Counted from the stretch's first letter, positions 45,775 through 54,910 are shown. The stretch: DNA of 64,000 bases from Clostridium porci (GCF_009696375.1 NZ_VUMD01000015.1:33497-97496); one strand, 5' to 3'. The notes: generated by a model not told the origin, from the letters alone. Program-made: numbers and translations.

Positions 45775-47469
45775 TTATTTCTTCTTATCACCACAATACG
45801 TCATCATTATCACGACCTCAACGGTACTTTCATTGTCCCAACTAAGTTCTTCTATTTCCGAACCATTGAAATACACCGGAAAACGAAACTTAATGTGCTT
45901 CAGGAATCTGCCATCCGGCTGCTCCTGCTCATAAATGTCTACCTGTTCTACAAAGCTGTTTAAAAATTCTTTTTTCTCCAGATCAGTGAACTTGTCATAT
46001 AGTTTATCAAAATACAGTAAGAATTGGTAGACGTTATCTTCTGATATTTTCTTCTGTTTGATATTCAGCAAACGGTTCTTAACCTCACTGATGCCGTTCT
46101 CCACACCCTCGATTTCATCATAGAGACGATACAATCTTGTCTCCATATCCTGGTATTTTTTCTCATAAAAACGGTCTGTAATATCCAGGCTGTCCATCTG
46201 CTGTCCAAGCCGGTTCTTTGCTCCTGTCAGCTGTCGGTGCTGTTTTTCTAATTCTTCAATTTCCTTTTCCACTTCCGATGTGTCAATCCTTGCACCGATT
46301 TTATTCAAAATGGCTTCTTCAAATTTTGGATTCCGTACCAGCTTCCGGATTACTTCTTCTACCGCATCGTTCACCTTATCTTCGCTCCACTGTTTGCGGT
46401 AGCTGCAATTATGACCATCCACCAGTCTCCGATGCTTGCAGGCATAATAAAAATAATCCTTATATAACGTACCGTCCTTTCGTTTTTTCCGATTGACATT
46501 CCCATACATTCCACTGCCACACAGAGGGCATTTTAAAATACCGGATAAGATATGTTCATGTTCCAGACTGTGTGTCTTTTCATAGGATACTCCTGTTTTC
46601 TGACGTTTCTGATGTGCCAGTTCCCAATCCTCTTCGGAAATGATTCCTTCATGAATACCATCGTTCAGCATATATTCTTCCTGCTTCACAATCCGGTATT
46701 CATTTCTTGTTCCGGGAACTTTCTCATTCTTTCTGCGGCCAAATGCCAGCTTTCCACAGTAGACCGGATTATCCAGAACACCTTTGATGAATGAAGTTGC
46801 AAAAGCATCCAGCGTATTATTCTGTCTCTTTTTCTTTTTATATCCATGCTGGTTCAGCCATGATGCAATTGCACTCATTCCCATATTGGTATGGATAAAT
46901 TTATCATAGATCAGCCGGATTACCTCTGCCTCATCTTCTGCAATCTGAAGTTCTCCATTCACCAGTTTATAACCATATGGGGCAAAACCACCGTTCCATT
47001 TTCCTTCTCTTGCTTTCTGTTTCCGTCCTTCCATCGTCTGCACCAGAATATTCTCACGTTCAATTTCTGCCACCGCTGACAAAACGGAAATCATCAGTTT
47101 TCCACTGTCTTTAGAACTGTCAATGCCATCCTCTACACAGATCAGATTTACTCCAAAATCCTGCATCCGTTGTAAAGAATTTAATACATCCGCTGCATTA
47201 CGTCCAAAACGGGAAAGCTTAAATACCAGCACAAACTGTACATCGTCCTTACCATCTTCAATATTGTCCAACATACGCTGAAATTCCGGTCTGCCTTCTA
47301 CGCTTTTACCTGATTTCCCTTCATCTGCAAATTCCTGTACAATCTCCATGTTCTGATACTCAGCATATTTTCTCAGTTTATCTCTCTGAGCATCCAGGCT
47401 GTAACCATCCACCTGCATGGTTGTGGATACACGGATATATACATAACATCTGATTTTTTTGTTCTTCAT
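45775..47469 (-). CDS. Large serine recombinase, integrase of ICE A
   Basis: A 564-residue large serine recombinase. The N-terminal resolvase domain has VYIRVSTTMQVDGYSLDAQR, with the catalytic serine in RVS (about residue 15), and the family segment FKLSRFGRNAADVLN. A recombinase domain and a zinc ribbon follow (CPLCGSGM...CKH...C, about 315-360), then a coiled coil and basic C-terminus. It would integrate and excise the element by attP x attB recombination. It starts at ATG 47469. The gene is intact. Confidence 0.9.
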   Translation of the reverse strand: MKNKKIRCYVYIRVSTTMQVDGYSLDAQRDKLRKYAEYQNMEIVQEFADEGKSGKSVEGRPEFQRMLDNIEDGKDDVQFVLVFKLSRFGRNAADVLNSLQRMQDFGVNLICVEDGIDSSKDSGKLMISVLSAVAEIERENILVQTMEGRKQKAREGKWNGGFAPYGYKLVNGELQIAEDEAEVIRLIYDKFIHTNMGMSAIASWLNQHGYKKKKRQNNTLDAFATSFIKGVLDNPVYCGKLAFGRRKNEKVPGTRNEYRIVKQEEYMLNDGIHEGIISEEDWELAHQKRQKTGVSYEKTHSLEHEHILSGILKCPLCGSGMYGNVNRKKRKDGTLYKDYFYYACKHRRLVDGHNCSYRKQWSEDKVNDAVEEVIRKLVRNPKFEEAILNKIGARIDTSEVEKEIEELEKQHRQLTGAKNRLGQQMDSLDITDRFYEKKYQDMETRLYRLYDEIEGVENGISEVKNRLLNIKQKKISEDNVYQFLLYFDKLYDKFTDLEKKEFLNSFVEQVDIYEQEQPDGRFLKHIKFRFPVYFNGSEIEELSWDNESTVEVVIMMTYCGDKKK

Positions 47470-47613
47470 ATCATTTCCCCATTAATAGTTCTTTTTTGAA
47501 ATACATCATGACGCCATCAAATATCTTTTCTTAATCTAGTGTAAAATTATACCCCATAATCTGAAGCAACGGTGGACAAGGGGCTACAAGCGGTATAAAG
47601 AAACAAGGGGTTT

Positions 47614-47650
47614 GATAGAGTGGAAAGAGTGTCAGATTTTCCACTCTATC
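47614..47650. repeat. 13-bp perfect inverted repeat at the end of the ICE B recombinase gene
   Basis: GATAGAGTGGAAA (47614-47626) and TTTCCACTCTATC (47638-47650) are exact complements; the second lies within the last codons of the recombinase. There is no clear T-run after it. It is either a stem ending the transcript or part of the element end. Confidence 0.65.
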
Positions 47651-49137
47651 TTTACATAGTCGCTGGTTGCGCTGATTGAAGAAATCAGACCGTCAGCGGC
47701 TTTTCGTTTGTCCTCAAAGCTGATATTCTCCCAATCGTCCAGATACCCGGACAGCAATTCAATCTGCTGGGAGGACAGCGTTTCAACGGACAAGTCGGCA
47801 ATCGCCTTGGACAGCGTTTTGCGGCGGTTGTCCAAATCCTCGATTTTCTTGTTGGCGTAGGCCAGCAAGGTGGCGTTGGCCCCGGTCAGCGTATCAAGCA
47901 GTTTTTCAATCTCGGCCTCTACCTGTGCAAGCTCCACCTGATAGGCAGTAATCTTCGGGTTGGCCTTTTCCTCGCCGCCTCGCAGTAGCTTGAACTCTCG
48001 GAACTTTTCTCCCATGGCGGTAAAAATGAACTGCTCAAACTCCGTCTTGCGGAGAGTACCGCACCCCGGACAGCCCTTGTGGTCGGCCCGCTTGGAACAA
48101 CGGAGGTATTCATAGCCAGAGGGATTGTGAGTCGTTTTGAGTGCGTACCCGCATTTCCCACACTTGATTTTCCCGGCCAGCCAAGTGTTGCGGGCCTTGC
48201 GGCCATTCTGGAAGGTGGTGTTTGTCATCAGCTTCTTGCGGCACCTCAGCCAAACATCGGAGGACACGAAGCCCTCATGGGGCGCAATCACAAGGATCTG
48301 ATCTTTCAGGCTCTTGTCCTTGTCCTCCTTCACATCCCGGCCTTGGTAGAGGTAACAGCCATTTGTCCCGGCGAAGTCGGCGGCATCATTGACTACCACC
48401 GTACCCTGACTTTTGAAGAACTCATACATTTCCAAATCGGCCTGTGCATAGACAGGGTTGCGTAAGAGCTGGGATAAGTAGGAGCGTGTCAATGACTTCC
48501 CATAAATCTTGATACCCCGTTCCTCAAAATACCGGGTAATGTCTCCGAAGGAAGTCTCGGGCTCGGCGTACATTTCAAACATCAGGCGCACATGGTTTGC
48601 GGCTATGGGGTCAGCTACCATCATCTTTGTGCGGATATTCTCTACCACCGTCGGCTCCAAGTCGAAACCATAGGGGGCTTGGCCGCTCATGTGAAAGCCT
48701 TTCAGACACCGGGAGTAGTAAGCGTCTGTGACACGCTTCTGAATTGTCTCCCGCTCAAGCTGGGCGAATACGATACAGATATTCAGCATGGCCCGGCCCA
48801 TGGGGGTCGAGGTGTCGAACTTCTCCGTGGAGGAAACAAACTCCACATCGTATTCCTGAAACAGCTCCATCATGTTTGCGAAGTCCAGAATGGAGCGGCT
48901 TATTCTGTCCAGCTTATAGACAACTACCCGGCGTACCTTGCCTTTGCGTATCTCGCCAAGGAGCTTTTGAAACTCGGGCCTGTCGGTGTTCTTGCCAGAA
49001 TAGCCCTTGTCCTTGAAAACCCGGCAACTGCCTCCCTTCAACTCATACTTGCAGAAATCAATCTGGCTCTCAATGCTGATACTGTCCTTGCGGTCTACGG
49101 ATTGTCTTGCATAAATTACATCTTCTCGAATGTTCAT
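47632..49137 (-). CDS. Large serine recombinase, integrase of ICE B
   Basis: A 501-residue recombinase with a resolvase domain (IYARQSVDRKDSISIESQID, catalytic serine in ARQS at about residue 13), YKLDRISRSILDFANMMELF, the recombinase domain, and a zinc ribbon CGKCGYAL...CSKRADHKGC. It ends with a coiled-coil region and is different in sequence from the other recombinase. It is GC-rich like the rest of ICE B. ATG 49137 follows AGGAGCCCAAC. The gene is intact. Confidence 0.9.
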   Translation of the reverse strand: MNIREDVIYARQSVDRKDSISIESQIDFCKYELKGGSCRVFKDKGYSGKNTDRPEFQKLLGEIRKGKVRRVVVYKLDRISRSILDFANMMELFQEYDVEFVSSTEKFDTSTPMGRAMLNICIVFAQLERETIQKRVTDAYYSRCLKGFHMSGQAPYGFDLEPTVVENIRTKMMVADPIAANHVRLMFEMYAEPETSFGDITRYFEERGIKIYGKSLTRSYLSQLLRNPVYAQADLEMYEFFKSQGTVVVNDAADFAGTNGCYLYQGRDVKEDKDKSLKDQILVIAPHEGFVSSDVWLRCRKKLMTNTTFQNGRKARNTWLAGKIKCGKCGYALKTTHNPSGYEYLRCSKRADHKGCPGCGTLRKTEFEQFIFTAMGEKFREFKLLRGGEEKANPKITAYQVELAQVEAEIEKLLDTLTGANATLLAYANKKIEDLDNRRKTLSKAIADLSVETLSSQQIELLSGYLDDWENISFEDKRKAADGLISSISATSDYVKIEWKI

Positions 49138-49223
49138 GTTGGGCTCCTTTCCTGTGGAATGGAGCTACCAACCTACAAGTATATTATACCATTGATAGCC
49201 CCGAGGGGCAATGTTGTCGATGG

Positions 49224-49409
49224 TCAGGCCGGGGTATCCCCGGCCCTTCTGTACTTACTGAACACTTCATAGAGACAGCGTTCAATCTCTTTTTTCCGCT
49301 TCTCCTTTTCCTTCGGGGAAAGTACCGGCGTAAGACTTTCCAGCACGATGCTTTTCCCCTGAAAAGATACGGTCTTGGTTTCGCTCTGATAAGTAACGGA
49401 TTGTACCAT
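49224..49409 (-). CDS. TnpW family protein
   Basis: A 61-residue protein matching by eye the Tn4451 TnpW family: MVQSVTYQSETKTVSFQGKS, then VLESLTPVLSPKEKEKRKKEIE. ATG 49409 follows AAAGGAGGCTTGG; the open frame further upstream lacks a start signal. TnpW proteins accompany TnpX-type serine recombinases. It lies 87 bases before the recombinase start. Its function is not known. Confidence 0.75.
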   Translation of the reverse strand: MVQSVTYQSETKTVSFQGKSIVLESLTPVLSPKEKEKRKKEIERCLYEVFSKYRRAGDTPA

Positions 49410-49525
49410 CCAAGCCTCCTTTGCGTAGTTGGTTGACTGCCAGCATTTCCCGCATTGTCTCGATGGGGAAAAGCGAAAGGACAGCACCCGGCAAAGAGTG
49501 CTGCCCTTTCGTTCTTCTCCACACT

Positions 49526-49544
49526 TCGGGCCAAGTTGGCCCGA
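49526..49544. repeat. ICE B palindrome, copy 1
   Basis: TCGGGCCAAGTTGGCCCGA. A near-perfect 19-bp palindrome (central G), three bases after the stop of the 56-residue gene. Confidence 0.9.
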
Positions 49545-49546
49545 GG

Positions 49547-49717
49547 TCAGTATTGCCAGTTTTCGTAATAGTGCGCCGCCTCCTCCACAGCGCAGAAGTC
49601 AAAGACTTCATAGAGCTCAACAAGAACCTGATGAATGTCCTTTGACTTGAAGCCGCAGTTTTCCATGGCCTTGATAACATAGCCACGGCAAGCGTTGTTG
49701 CTCCATTCCTCATTCAT
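49547..49717 (-). CDS. Small acidic ICE B protein (56 residues)
   Basis: A 56-residue protein (MNEEWSNNACRGYVIKAMEN start, ending AHYYENWQY) with GAAGG upstream of ATG 49717. Similar short proteins precede TnpW in related elements. One palindrome copy begins three bases after its stop codon. Function unknown. Confidence 0.55.
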   Translation of the reverse strand: MNEEWSNNACRGYVIKAMENCGFKSKDIHQVLVELYEVFDFCAVEEAAHYYENWQY

Positions 49718-49833
49718 GGTCAAAACCTTCTTTCTTATAAAGCTGGGGGCGCTGGCCCTGTATGTTCGGCCTGTCGCAAGACAACAATGATTTCAGCCAG
49801 CACCCCCGCTGGATCGTGCGGCAAATCGGAGCG

Positions 49834-50010
49834 GATAAGCCGCCAGCTTATCCCTTGCGGCCCGTTGCAGATCGTGGCCGTGGGGATGGCTCGTCCCCAC
49901 TTGCGGCAATGGTAGTTATCGCTCGTTTCCCTCACGGGAAAGTCTCTGCGTACCTGCCGCCCGGCTCCTTACCGGGTACTCCGAGTTGCCCGCTATTCAG
50001 TTGTGGGAGG
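49834..50010. other. Array of four or five hairpins, possible structured RNA or origin
   Basis: The 345 bases between the small gene and the sigma-like gene hold no gene but several perfect inverted repeats in a row: GATAAGC-N5-GCTTATC (49834-49852), GTGGGGA-N7-TCCCCAC (49880-49900), TTTCCC-N4-GGGAAA (49926-49941) and CCCGG-N7-CCGGG (49960-49976). A GAGG...CCTC stem lies around 50007-50020. Such a row suggests a structured RNA, a single-strand origin or a transfer origin. Confidence 0.45.
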
Positions 50011-50062
50011 ATTGTTTTTCCTCTCATTAACCGTGTCGGTTTGAACGGAAAAAGGAATAGGC

Positions 50063-50485
50063 TCACAGAACATTTTTCAGATATTTTTTCATGTTGTCCA
50101 AGCCCCGCTGGATAGCGGCGCTGACAGCCCGCTCCGTCACGCCCTCTGCGGCGGCAATCGCCTTGACCGGGTGGCCCAGCAGATAGTGCTCAAACACCCG
50201 TTGGCCCTGTGCGTCTGGCAGACTGTTCAGGGCATGGCAGAGATATTCAAAGCGTTCCATGCGCTCGATCAGCTCCTGCGGAGAGGGGTTGGAGAAGCAG
50301 GCGGAATACTCGATACCGTCCTCGGCGTCCAGCGAGTAGTGCGCCTTGTTGCGGTAGACACGGCGGCGGCTGGCCTTGATGTACCGCTGGCCCGCCAGCA
50401 ATTCTTCCGCAACTTCCTCCGTGACCTCAACCATCACATCTTCCATATACCACGGGTAAAAATCCCGTAAATTGATTTCCTTCAT
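50063..50485 (-). CDS. Sigma-70-like regulatory protein of the ICE
   Basis: A 140-residue protein with a C-terminal helix-turn-helix resembling sigma region 4 (GHPVKAIAAAEGVTERAVSAAIQRGLDNMKK read in two parts) and SLPDAQGQRVFEHYLLG before it. It resembles the small sigma-like proteins common in Tn916-type and Tn1549-type ICEs, probably controlling element genes. ATG 50485 follows GGAGGTACACA. Confidence 0.75.
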   Translation of the reverse strand: MKEINLRDFYPWYMEDVMVEVTEEVAEELLAGQRYIKASRRRVYRNKAHYSLDAEDGIEYSACFSNPSPQELIERMERFEYLCHALNSLPDAQGQRVFEHYLLGHPVKAIAAAEGVTERAVSAAIQRGLDNMKKYLKNVL

Positions 50486-50976
50486 TGTGTACCTCCGTTT
50501 CGGTGTTGGGTGTTGACGAGTGACCGAAACGGAGAGCGGCGGAGAGCGACACCGGGGTTGGACTTCGGGCCAAGTTGGCCCGAGGCGGCCCCATGAGAAA
50601 AGAAAAACGCCCGGACGGTATGAAGCCGCTCGGACGCATGAAATTACATTATCTACATTGTACTGATATATTGTACCTGCATAACCAGACTGTCCCGGAG
50701 GGGGAGCTACGCTTTTTTTAGCTGGTGAAGGTCATGGGAGTTGTGGAAAAGGAAAATGAACACGGCAATACCTCCAAGGCACCGCCGTGTCCTTAAAAAA
50801 GGGTGACTTTAATACACCCTCCGAATTTCCATTTTTGAAAAGAAAACGGCGGCTTGAAATCGTTATTTCAAAACCGCCGTTAGGCAACTATATTTTGTTT
50901 AGGCGCATGAATGTTCGGCCGCCGAAACAACGGTTTTTTTTTATTTCCGTTAGGCGGCTTAAAATATAATTGCAGA
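50486..50976. other. Gene-free stretch with large hairpins
   Basis: It holds one palindrome copy (50565-50583), a stem around 50761-50789 (CACGGC...GCCGTG), and a long stem of AACGGCGG and CCGCCGTT flanking TTGAAAT/ATTTCAA (50845-50881). A related arm pair follows, GCCGCC/AACGG with CCGTT/GGCGGC (50918-50958). Base composition changes across it from GC-rich to AT-rich, so it marks the edge of the MerR cargo and may hold its terminator. No gene is seen. Confidence 0.5.
50565..50583. repeat. ICE B palindrome, copy 2
   Basis: Same 19-bp sequence with central G, in the gene-free stretch upstream of the sigma-like gene. Confidence 0.9.
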
Positions 50977-51744
50977 TTATTGATTACTACAACAATGGAT
51001 TTTGATTGCCTCTCCAAAAAACTCAGCTACATTCCATGTGGCAAATCTATTGATATAAGCGGAAAAACGTTCATCAGTTTGGTAAAGAGCACCCAAATTC
51101 ATTAACATATCGTCCGAACATGGATAGAAGTTTTCAGAAATATACTCTTGCCATTCTACAACAATAGATTGAACGGCAGCTAATGTAGGTTCTTCACCTT
51201 GAAATTCAGCCAATCGTTCAAAAATTCCTTGCGAACGCATTAGGAAATCGTTCCATTTCCGATTTCGTTCTTTTTCAGCCTTGAGTGAAAAGAACGTAGA
51301 AAATTCTTGATACTCGTGCGTACTCCCCCAACGCTCTATGACCTCATTTCTATATTTCTCTTGCAGAGCAGAAATTTCAGAGTTAGAAAATGCCGCAAAA
51401 GAATAGTTGTTTTTCCCGGCCAGAGTATCATTGACTAAACAGATAAGCTCCTCAATCTTCTTTTTCCTAAGCATAAGCAGTTCCGAATGTCTTTCTAATG
51501 CTTCTCGCTTACTATATATAGGTGCTGATAGCAGTTCTTTAATCTCTTTTAGTGAAAAACCAACTTCTCTGTAAAACAAAATTTGTTGTAACTTCTCTAA
51601 ATCATTTTCGGAATACAAACGATATTTTGTCTTATCCGCTTTGGTAGGTTTCAGTAATCCTATTTCATCATAGTAATGTAGTGCTCGTATGGTAATGCCG
51701 GTTAGTTCCGCAACTTGATGTACGGTCATTTTTTCAGGCTTCAT
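50977..51744 (-). CDS. MerR-family regulator with TipAS-type sensor domain
   Basis: A 255-residue protein. Residues 1-75 are a MerR helix-turn-helix (VHQVAELTGITIRALHYYDE, IGLLKPTK). A coiled coil follows, then a C-terminal domain with the TipAS pattern (WNDFLMRSQGIFERLAEFQGE; SENFYPCSDDMLMNLGALY; YINRFATWNVAEFFGEAI). TipAS domains bind thiopeptides and other lipophilic drugs. Its start overlaps the end of the metalloprotease gene. It is AT-rich compared with the ICE B backbone. Target: probably its own operon promoter. Confidence 0.82.
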   Translation of the reverse strand: MKPEKMTVHQVAELTGITIRALHYYDEIGLLKPTKADKTKYRLYSENDLEKLQQILFYREVGFSLKEIKELLSAPIYSKREALERHSELLMLRKKKIEELICLVNDTLAGKNNYSFAAFSNSEISALQEKYRNEVIERWGSTHEYQEFSTFFSLKAEKERNRKWNDFLMRSQGIFERLAEFQGEEPTLAAVQSIVVEWQEYISENFYPCSDDMLMNLGALYQTDERFSAYINRFATWNVAEFFGEAIKIHCCSNQ

Positions 51745-52657
51745 CCCAAAACTCCTCCACTTCTCTTAATATTTCATCAGCAGGTGTTAAAGTGGCCTCA
51801 ATGATAGATTTCCGTGTCTTTTGCAAATAATATTTTATCATATGGTAGCCACAAGCATATCCTGCACAATAAGGCAGACCAACGGGGAAATAGTTTTGCA
51901 TTTTAGCCATTTCATCACCATACAGATATGCTGTCAGGTTATCTAAACCTTGCACACCAAGACCTTCCTTAATAATTGGTTTGATGTATCCGTTTAAAGT
52001 CTCTATATCCGTTTTACTTACCCAAGGTCCGACATTTTCTTTACCATATAAGTGAGTAGCAAAATTCTCTGCAAGCCCCTCGCTAATCATCATTTCAGCA
52101 AGAGTAATGTCGTTGTGCCACTTGATAAATTGAAAACGGATGTTATGATTTGTTTCATGTGCCAACGCTATGGGAAGTCTGCTCTTGGTGTGTTCAGATG
52201 GAACGAGCCATGTAAAAATGTAGCCGGGAATACCACCATCACCACAGTAATTATCATTCATAATCGAATAAGGGCTTTCAGGATCAGCAAGCAGAATGGT
52301 GTAGAGATATTCTTTTACCGGCAAATCAATTTTTGCATCAGTAAAGCATTTTAAGGAACGCTCGATTGATTTTTGGCAGTTGTCCCAAAACTGGTTGTCG
52401 CTCAGTAGAATAATACTTTCTGACGATTTTTCATCAATTTTTTCTGGCAGAAGAAAACCCAACATACCACTTGCCATAATAACATCATATCCATTCGGTT
52501 GAGCGGATTTCATTGGCACATTGTAGCAGGCCCATTTCTTTTCAAAGGGTTTCATCATTTCATAACGATAAATATCATTTTTTTTGCAAGGCGGAGCCTC
52601 CATAATCTTTTTATAGATATTGTCAGAACGAACCGCCTGCACTTTTATAATACTCAT
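51734..52657 (-). CDS. DUF2268-like putative zinc metalloprotease
   Basis: A 307-residue protein with a HExxH-type motif (ALAHETNHNIRF, about residue 165) and a downstream glutamate in MMISEGLAENFATHLYG, the pattern of DUF2268 (YjaZ-like) zinc peptidases. It begins with ATG 52657 and is the first gene of a two-gene operon with the TipAS-type regulator, from which induction by a drug or peptide is inferred. A protease could inactivate a ribosomal peptide or act in a stress response; this is a guess. Confidence 0.72.
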   Translation of the reverse strand: MSIIKVQAVRSDNIYKKIMEAPPCKKNDIYRYEMMKPFEKKWACYNVPMKSAQPNGYDVIMASGMLGFLLPEKIDEKSSESIILLSDNQFWDNCQKSIERSLKCFTDAKIDLPVKEYLYTILLADPESPYSIMNDNYCGDGGIPGYIFTWLVPSEHTKSRLPIALAHETNHNIRFQFIKWHNDITLAEMMISEGLAENFATHLYGKENVGPWVSKTDIETLNGYIKPIIKEGLGVQGLDNLTAYLYGDEMAKMQNYFPVGLPYCAGYACGYHMIKYYLQKTRKSIIEATLTPADEILREVEEFWDEA

Positions 52658-52689
52658 GTGTTGTACTTCCTTTCAATATTTGTGATTTT

Positions 52690-52720
52690 ATTCTACGGTA
52701 TAACGGAACGTCAAAGTCAA
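52690..52720 (-). promoter_or_regulatory. MerR-type promoter with 19-bp spacer
   Basis: On the minus strand TTGACT (52720-52715) and TAGAAT (52695-52690) are separated by 19 bases, the over-long spacing that MerR regulators correct by bending DNA. It precedes the metalloprotease start by about 35 bases. Confidence 0.65.
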
Positions 52721-52842
52721 TAGTTTTTTCTAATTTCTTTCAAAACAAAAAAATGCCAACAAGAAATAGAATACTACCAAAACATAAAATTATGTTTCGT
52801 TCTCATGATCGCACCTGAAATGTAGAATGATATAGGAGTGAT

Positions 52843-53205
52843 ATGAGAATGTACCAAGACACCAGACCGCTTGACTTCCACGCATTAGGCCGGGAGATCA
52901 AGCGCAAGAGAGAGGCGAAAGGCTGGACACAGGAATACCTTGCACAGCTTGTAGACCGTACCCCTCGTTCCATCATGTATTTTGAGAACCGGGGCCAGCA
53001 TCCGAGCCTGAACACCTTTTACCAAATCGTCACCCTGTTGGACATTTCCGTAGACCAGTTCTTTTATCCTGATAGGCAGAACGGCGAAAGCGACTGCCGC
53101 CAGCATATTGACAGGCTACTCAATACAATGGACGAAAAGGAATTGACGGTCATGGAGGCCACAGCAGAGGGACTACAAAAAGTCAGAGAAACGGAGGTCA
53201 AGTAA
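52843..53205 (+). CDS. XRE-family transcriptional regulator
   Basis: A 120-residue protein with a Cro/CI helix-turn-helix at about residues 12-68 (GWTQEYLAQLVDRTPRSIMYFENRG in two parts). It is the only plus-strand gene of ICE B seen here. It starts at ATG 52843 with AGGAGTGATATGAGA ahead (a second in-frame ATG at 52849 is possible). Such proteins usually repress element genes. The 200 bases after it hold no gene but include one palindrome. Confidence 0.83.
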   Translation: MRMYQDTRPLDFHALGREIKRKREAKGWTQEYLAQLVDRTPRSIMYFENRGQHPSLNTFYQIVTLLDISVDQFFYPDRQNGESDCRQHIDRLLNTMDEKELTVMEATAEGLQKVRETEVK

Positions 53206-53363
53206 GAGGGCCTTCGTTTTTCTCGTTTTTAGGGGGCTTTTCGGGGGGTGCCGCTAAATGGCAAGCAATGCTTCTGTGGCCACAGAAGCTATTTTTGACA
53301 TTCCGGCCTTGCGGCCAGAACGCAAAAATTTGCTTGTAGGGGAGCCTCCCCAAACCCGGTGCT

Positions 53364-53382
53364 TCGGGCCAACTTGGCCCGA
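53364..53382. repeat. ICE B palindrome, copy 3
   Basis: Same sequence with central C; extended CTT...AAG arms. About 40 bases beyond the relaxase stop. Confidence 0.9.
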
Positions 53383-53420
53383 AGTGGTGGCGTCGCTTCG
53401 CTCCTTATGCGTCACAGTCC

Positions 53421-54824
53421 CTAACGCTCCTGTTCCTTCTTTCTGCCCGGCTCCGAGTAGCCCAACAGATAGTCAATGTTTGCCTTGATGGTCGTGACCT
53501 CCTGCATATCCGCCTTGGCCTTACGGTACTCGGCGTAGAGCTTCTTTTTCTGCTCGGCCAACTTGCGGCCTTCCTCTTTGAGTGCGTCCATCTTGGGGAG
53601 CTTGCCGCCGTCCAAAATGCGCTTGAAGTCAGCGCAGGCCGCCCGGTAAAGCTCAATATCCGCCTCATGCTCCGCAAGAAATTTCCTGCTGTACTTGCTG
53701 GCCTTGTACTTCTCAAAGACAGGCCGGGTCTTGGCATACTGCACCGTTGCCGCCTTTAATTCCATGTTGGTATGGAGGGCTGCTTCGGTGCTTTTGATTT
53801 GGTCGGACAGCTTGTGAAAACGCTCCGCCGCCGCTGTGGCTTTCTGCTCCAACTGTTCGTAGTCTGTCAGGCCGTTGTCCTGCAAGTAAGCAAGAGCGGC
53901 GGCCATCTGCTTGAGATTGAACACCTTGGCCCAACGCTCATATCCGGGGCCTTTCCCTTGGAGCCGGGATTGAATGTCAATAGCCAGACTGACCTTCTGG
54001 CGGGGCTGTCCGGGCCGTTGACGGGAGCCGGATATAGCGGCCCGTATATCCGCTTCACCGTAGCCGTCCCCGAGGGTATCAGAGCGTAGGCGGGTAAACC
54101 GCTCCTGACCGGGAGCCCGAAAGCTGACCGCTCCCCGACGCTGCTTGACCTCATAGCCTGCCTGCTCCATCAGGGAGAGAAATTCCGGAAAGTCGGCGGG
54201 CCTCTTGGCAAGGGCGGTATCAATGACGGCCCGCAGCCTGTCCTGATAGGTCAACGGCCTTTTCCGTCCGGCCAGCCATTCCCCGTAATTCCGAAACTTG
54301 CCCTTGCTTCGGGGCTTGGGATTTTCCACGATAGACAATCCGTTTTCCAGGCACAGGCGGTCAGAGAGCCGCCGCAGGGCAAAGGACGAGCCCCAAAAGT
54401 TGCGGAATTTCCGGGTACAGTCAAGGGTCGTGGAATTGTAGTAGATGTGCGAGTGAATATGCTCCTTGTCCGTGTGGGTCGTGACGATGAAGGCATGACG
54501 GCCCTTCGTCCAGCGCATAGCCAGCTCATAGCTTACCTGGTTTGCTTCTTCCGGGGTGATCTCTCCGGGATAGAAGGACTGACGGATCTGATAACACAGC
54601 ACATCCTCGCCTTGCTTTTGCTCCCGGCCCGTCATGGCCTTGTAGCTGGCCTTTGCCAAAAAGAACTCGGCGGCCACCGTGGCCGGGTCGCACTCATAGG
54701 AAGATATGTATTTTCCGTTTTCCGTCTTTTCGGGATTTTTTCCATAGTCCAGGCAATCCCGGATAGCTTCGGATATGCTTTCTCCTTCGTTGGCGTGGCG
54801 TTGCAGTAAGGTGGTCGTTGCCAG
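53421..54824 (-). CDS. MobP-family relaxase of ICE B, starting at CTG
   Basis: About 467 residues. The sequence continues the family upstream of the first ATG or GTG to LATTTLLQRHANEGESISEA, the typical relaxase N-terminus, followed by DYGKNPEKTENGKYISSYEC. A stop lies just before. The only plausible start is CTG 54824, with AGGGAGGGATTTT ahead, where a homologue would have ATG. The metal-binding histidines lie in HTDKEHIHSHIYYNST. A long coiled coil follows. The relaxase nicks oriT and carries the strand. Initiation from GTG 54677 would cut off the catalytic N-terminus. Confidence 0.78.
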   Translation of the reverse strand: MATTTLLQRHANEGESISEAIRDCLDYGKNPEKTENGKYISSYECDPATVAAEFFLAKASYKAMTGREQKQGEDVLCYQIRQSFYPGEITPEEANQVSYELAMRWTKGRHAFIVTTHTDKEHIHSHIYYNSTTLDCTRKFRNFWGSSFALRRLSDRLCLENGLSIVENPKPRSKGKFRNYGEWLAGRKRPLTYQDRLRAVIDTALAKRPADFPEFLSLMEQAGYEVKQRRGAVSFRAPGQERFTRLRSDTLGDGYGEADIRAAISGSRQRPGQPRQKVSLAIDIQSRLQGKGPGYERWAKVFNLKQMAAALAYLQDNGLTDYEQLEQKATAAAERFHKLSDQIKSTEAALHTNMELKAATVQYAKTRPVFEKYKASKYSRKFLAEHEADIELYRAACADFKRILDGGKLPKMDALKEEGRKLAEQKKKLYAEYRKAKADMQEVTTIKANIDYLLGYSEPGRKKEQER

Positions 54825-54886
54825 AGAAAATCCCTCCCTTCATAAAGAACGGCGGCCCCACCGAGCCGCCGTCAGTTTGTTTTACT

Positions 54887-54905
54887 TCGGGCCAAGTTGG
54901 CCCGA
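54887..54905. repeat. ICE B palindrome, copy 4
   Basis: Central G. Lies between the CD1845-like gene (stop at 54911) and the relaxase start. Confidence 0.9.
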
Positions 54906-54910
54906 GGTTG

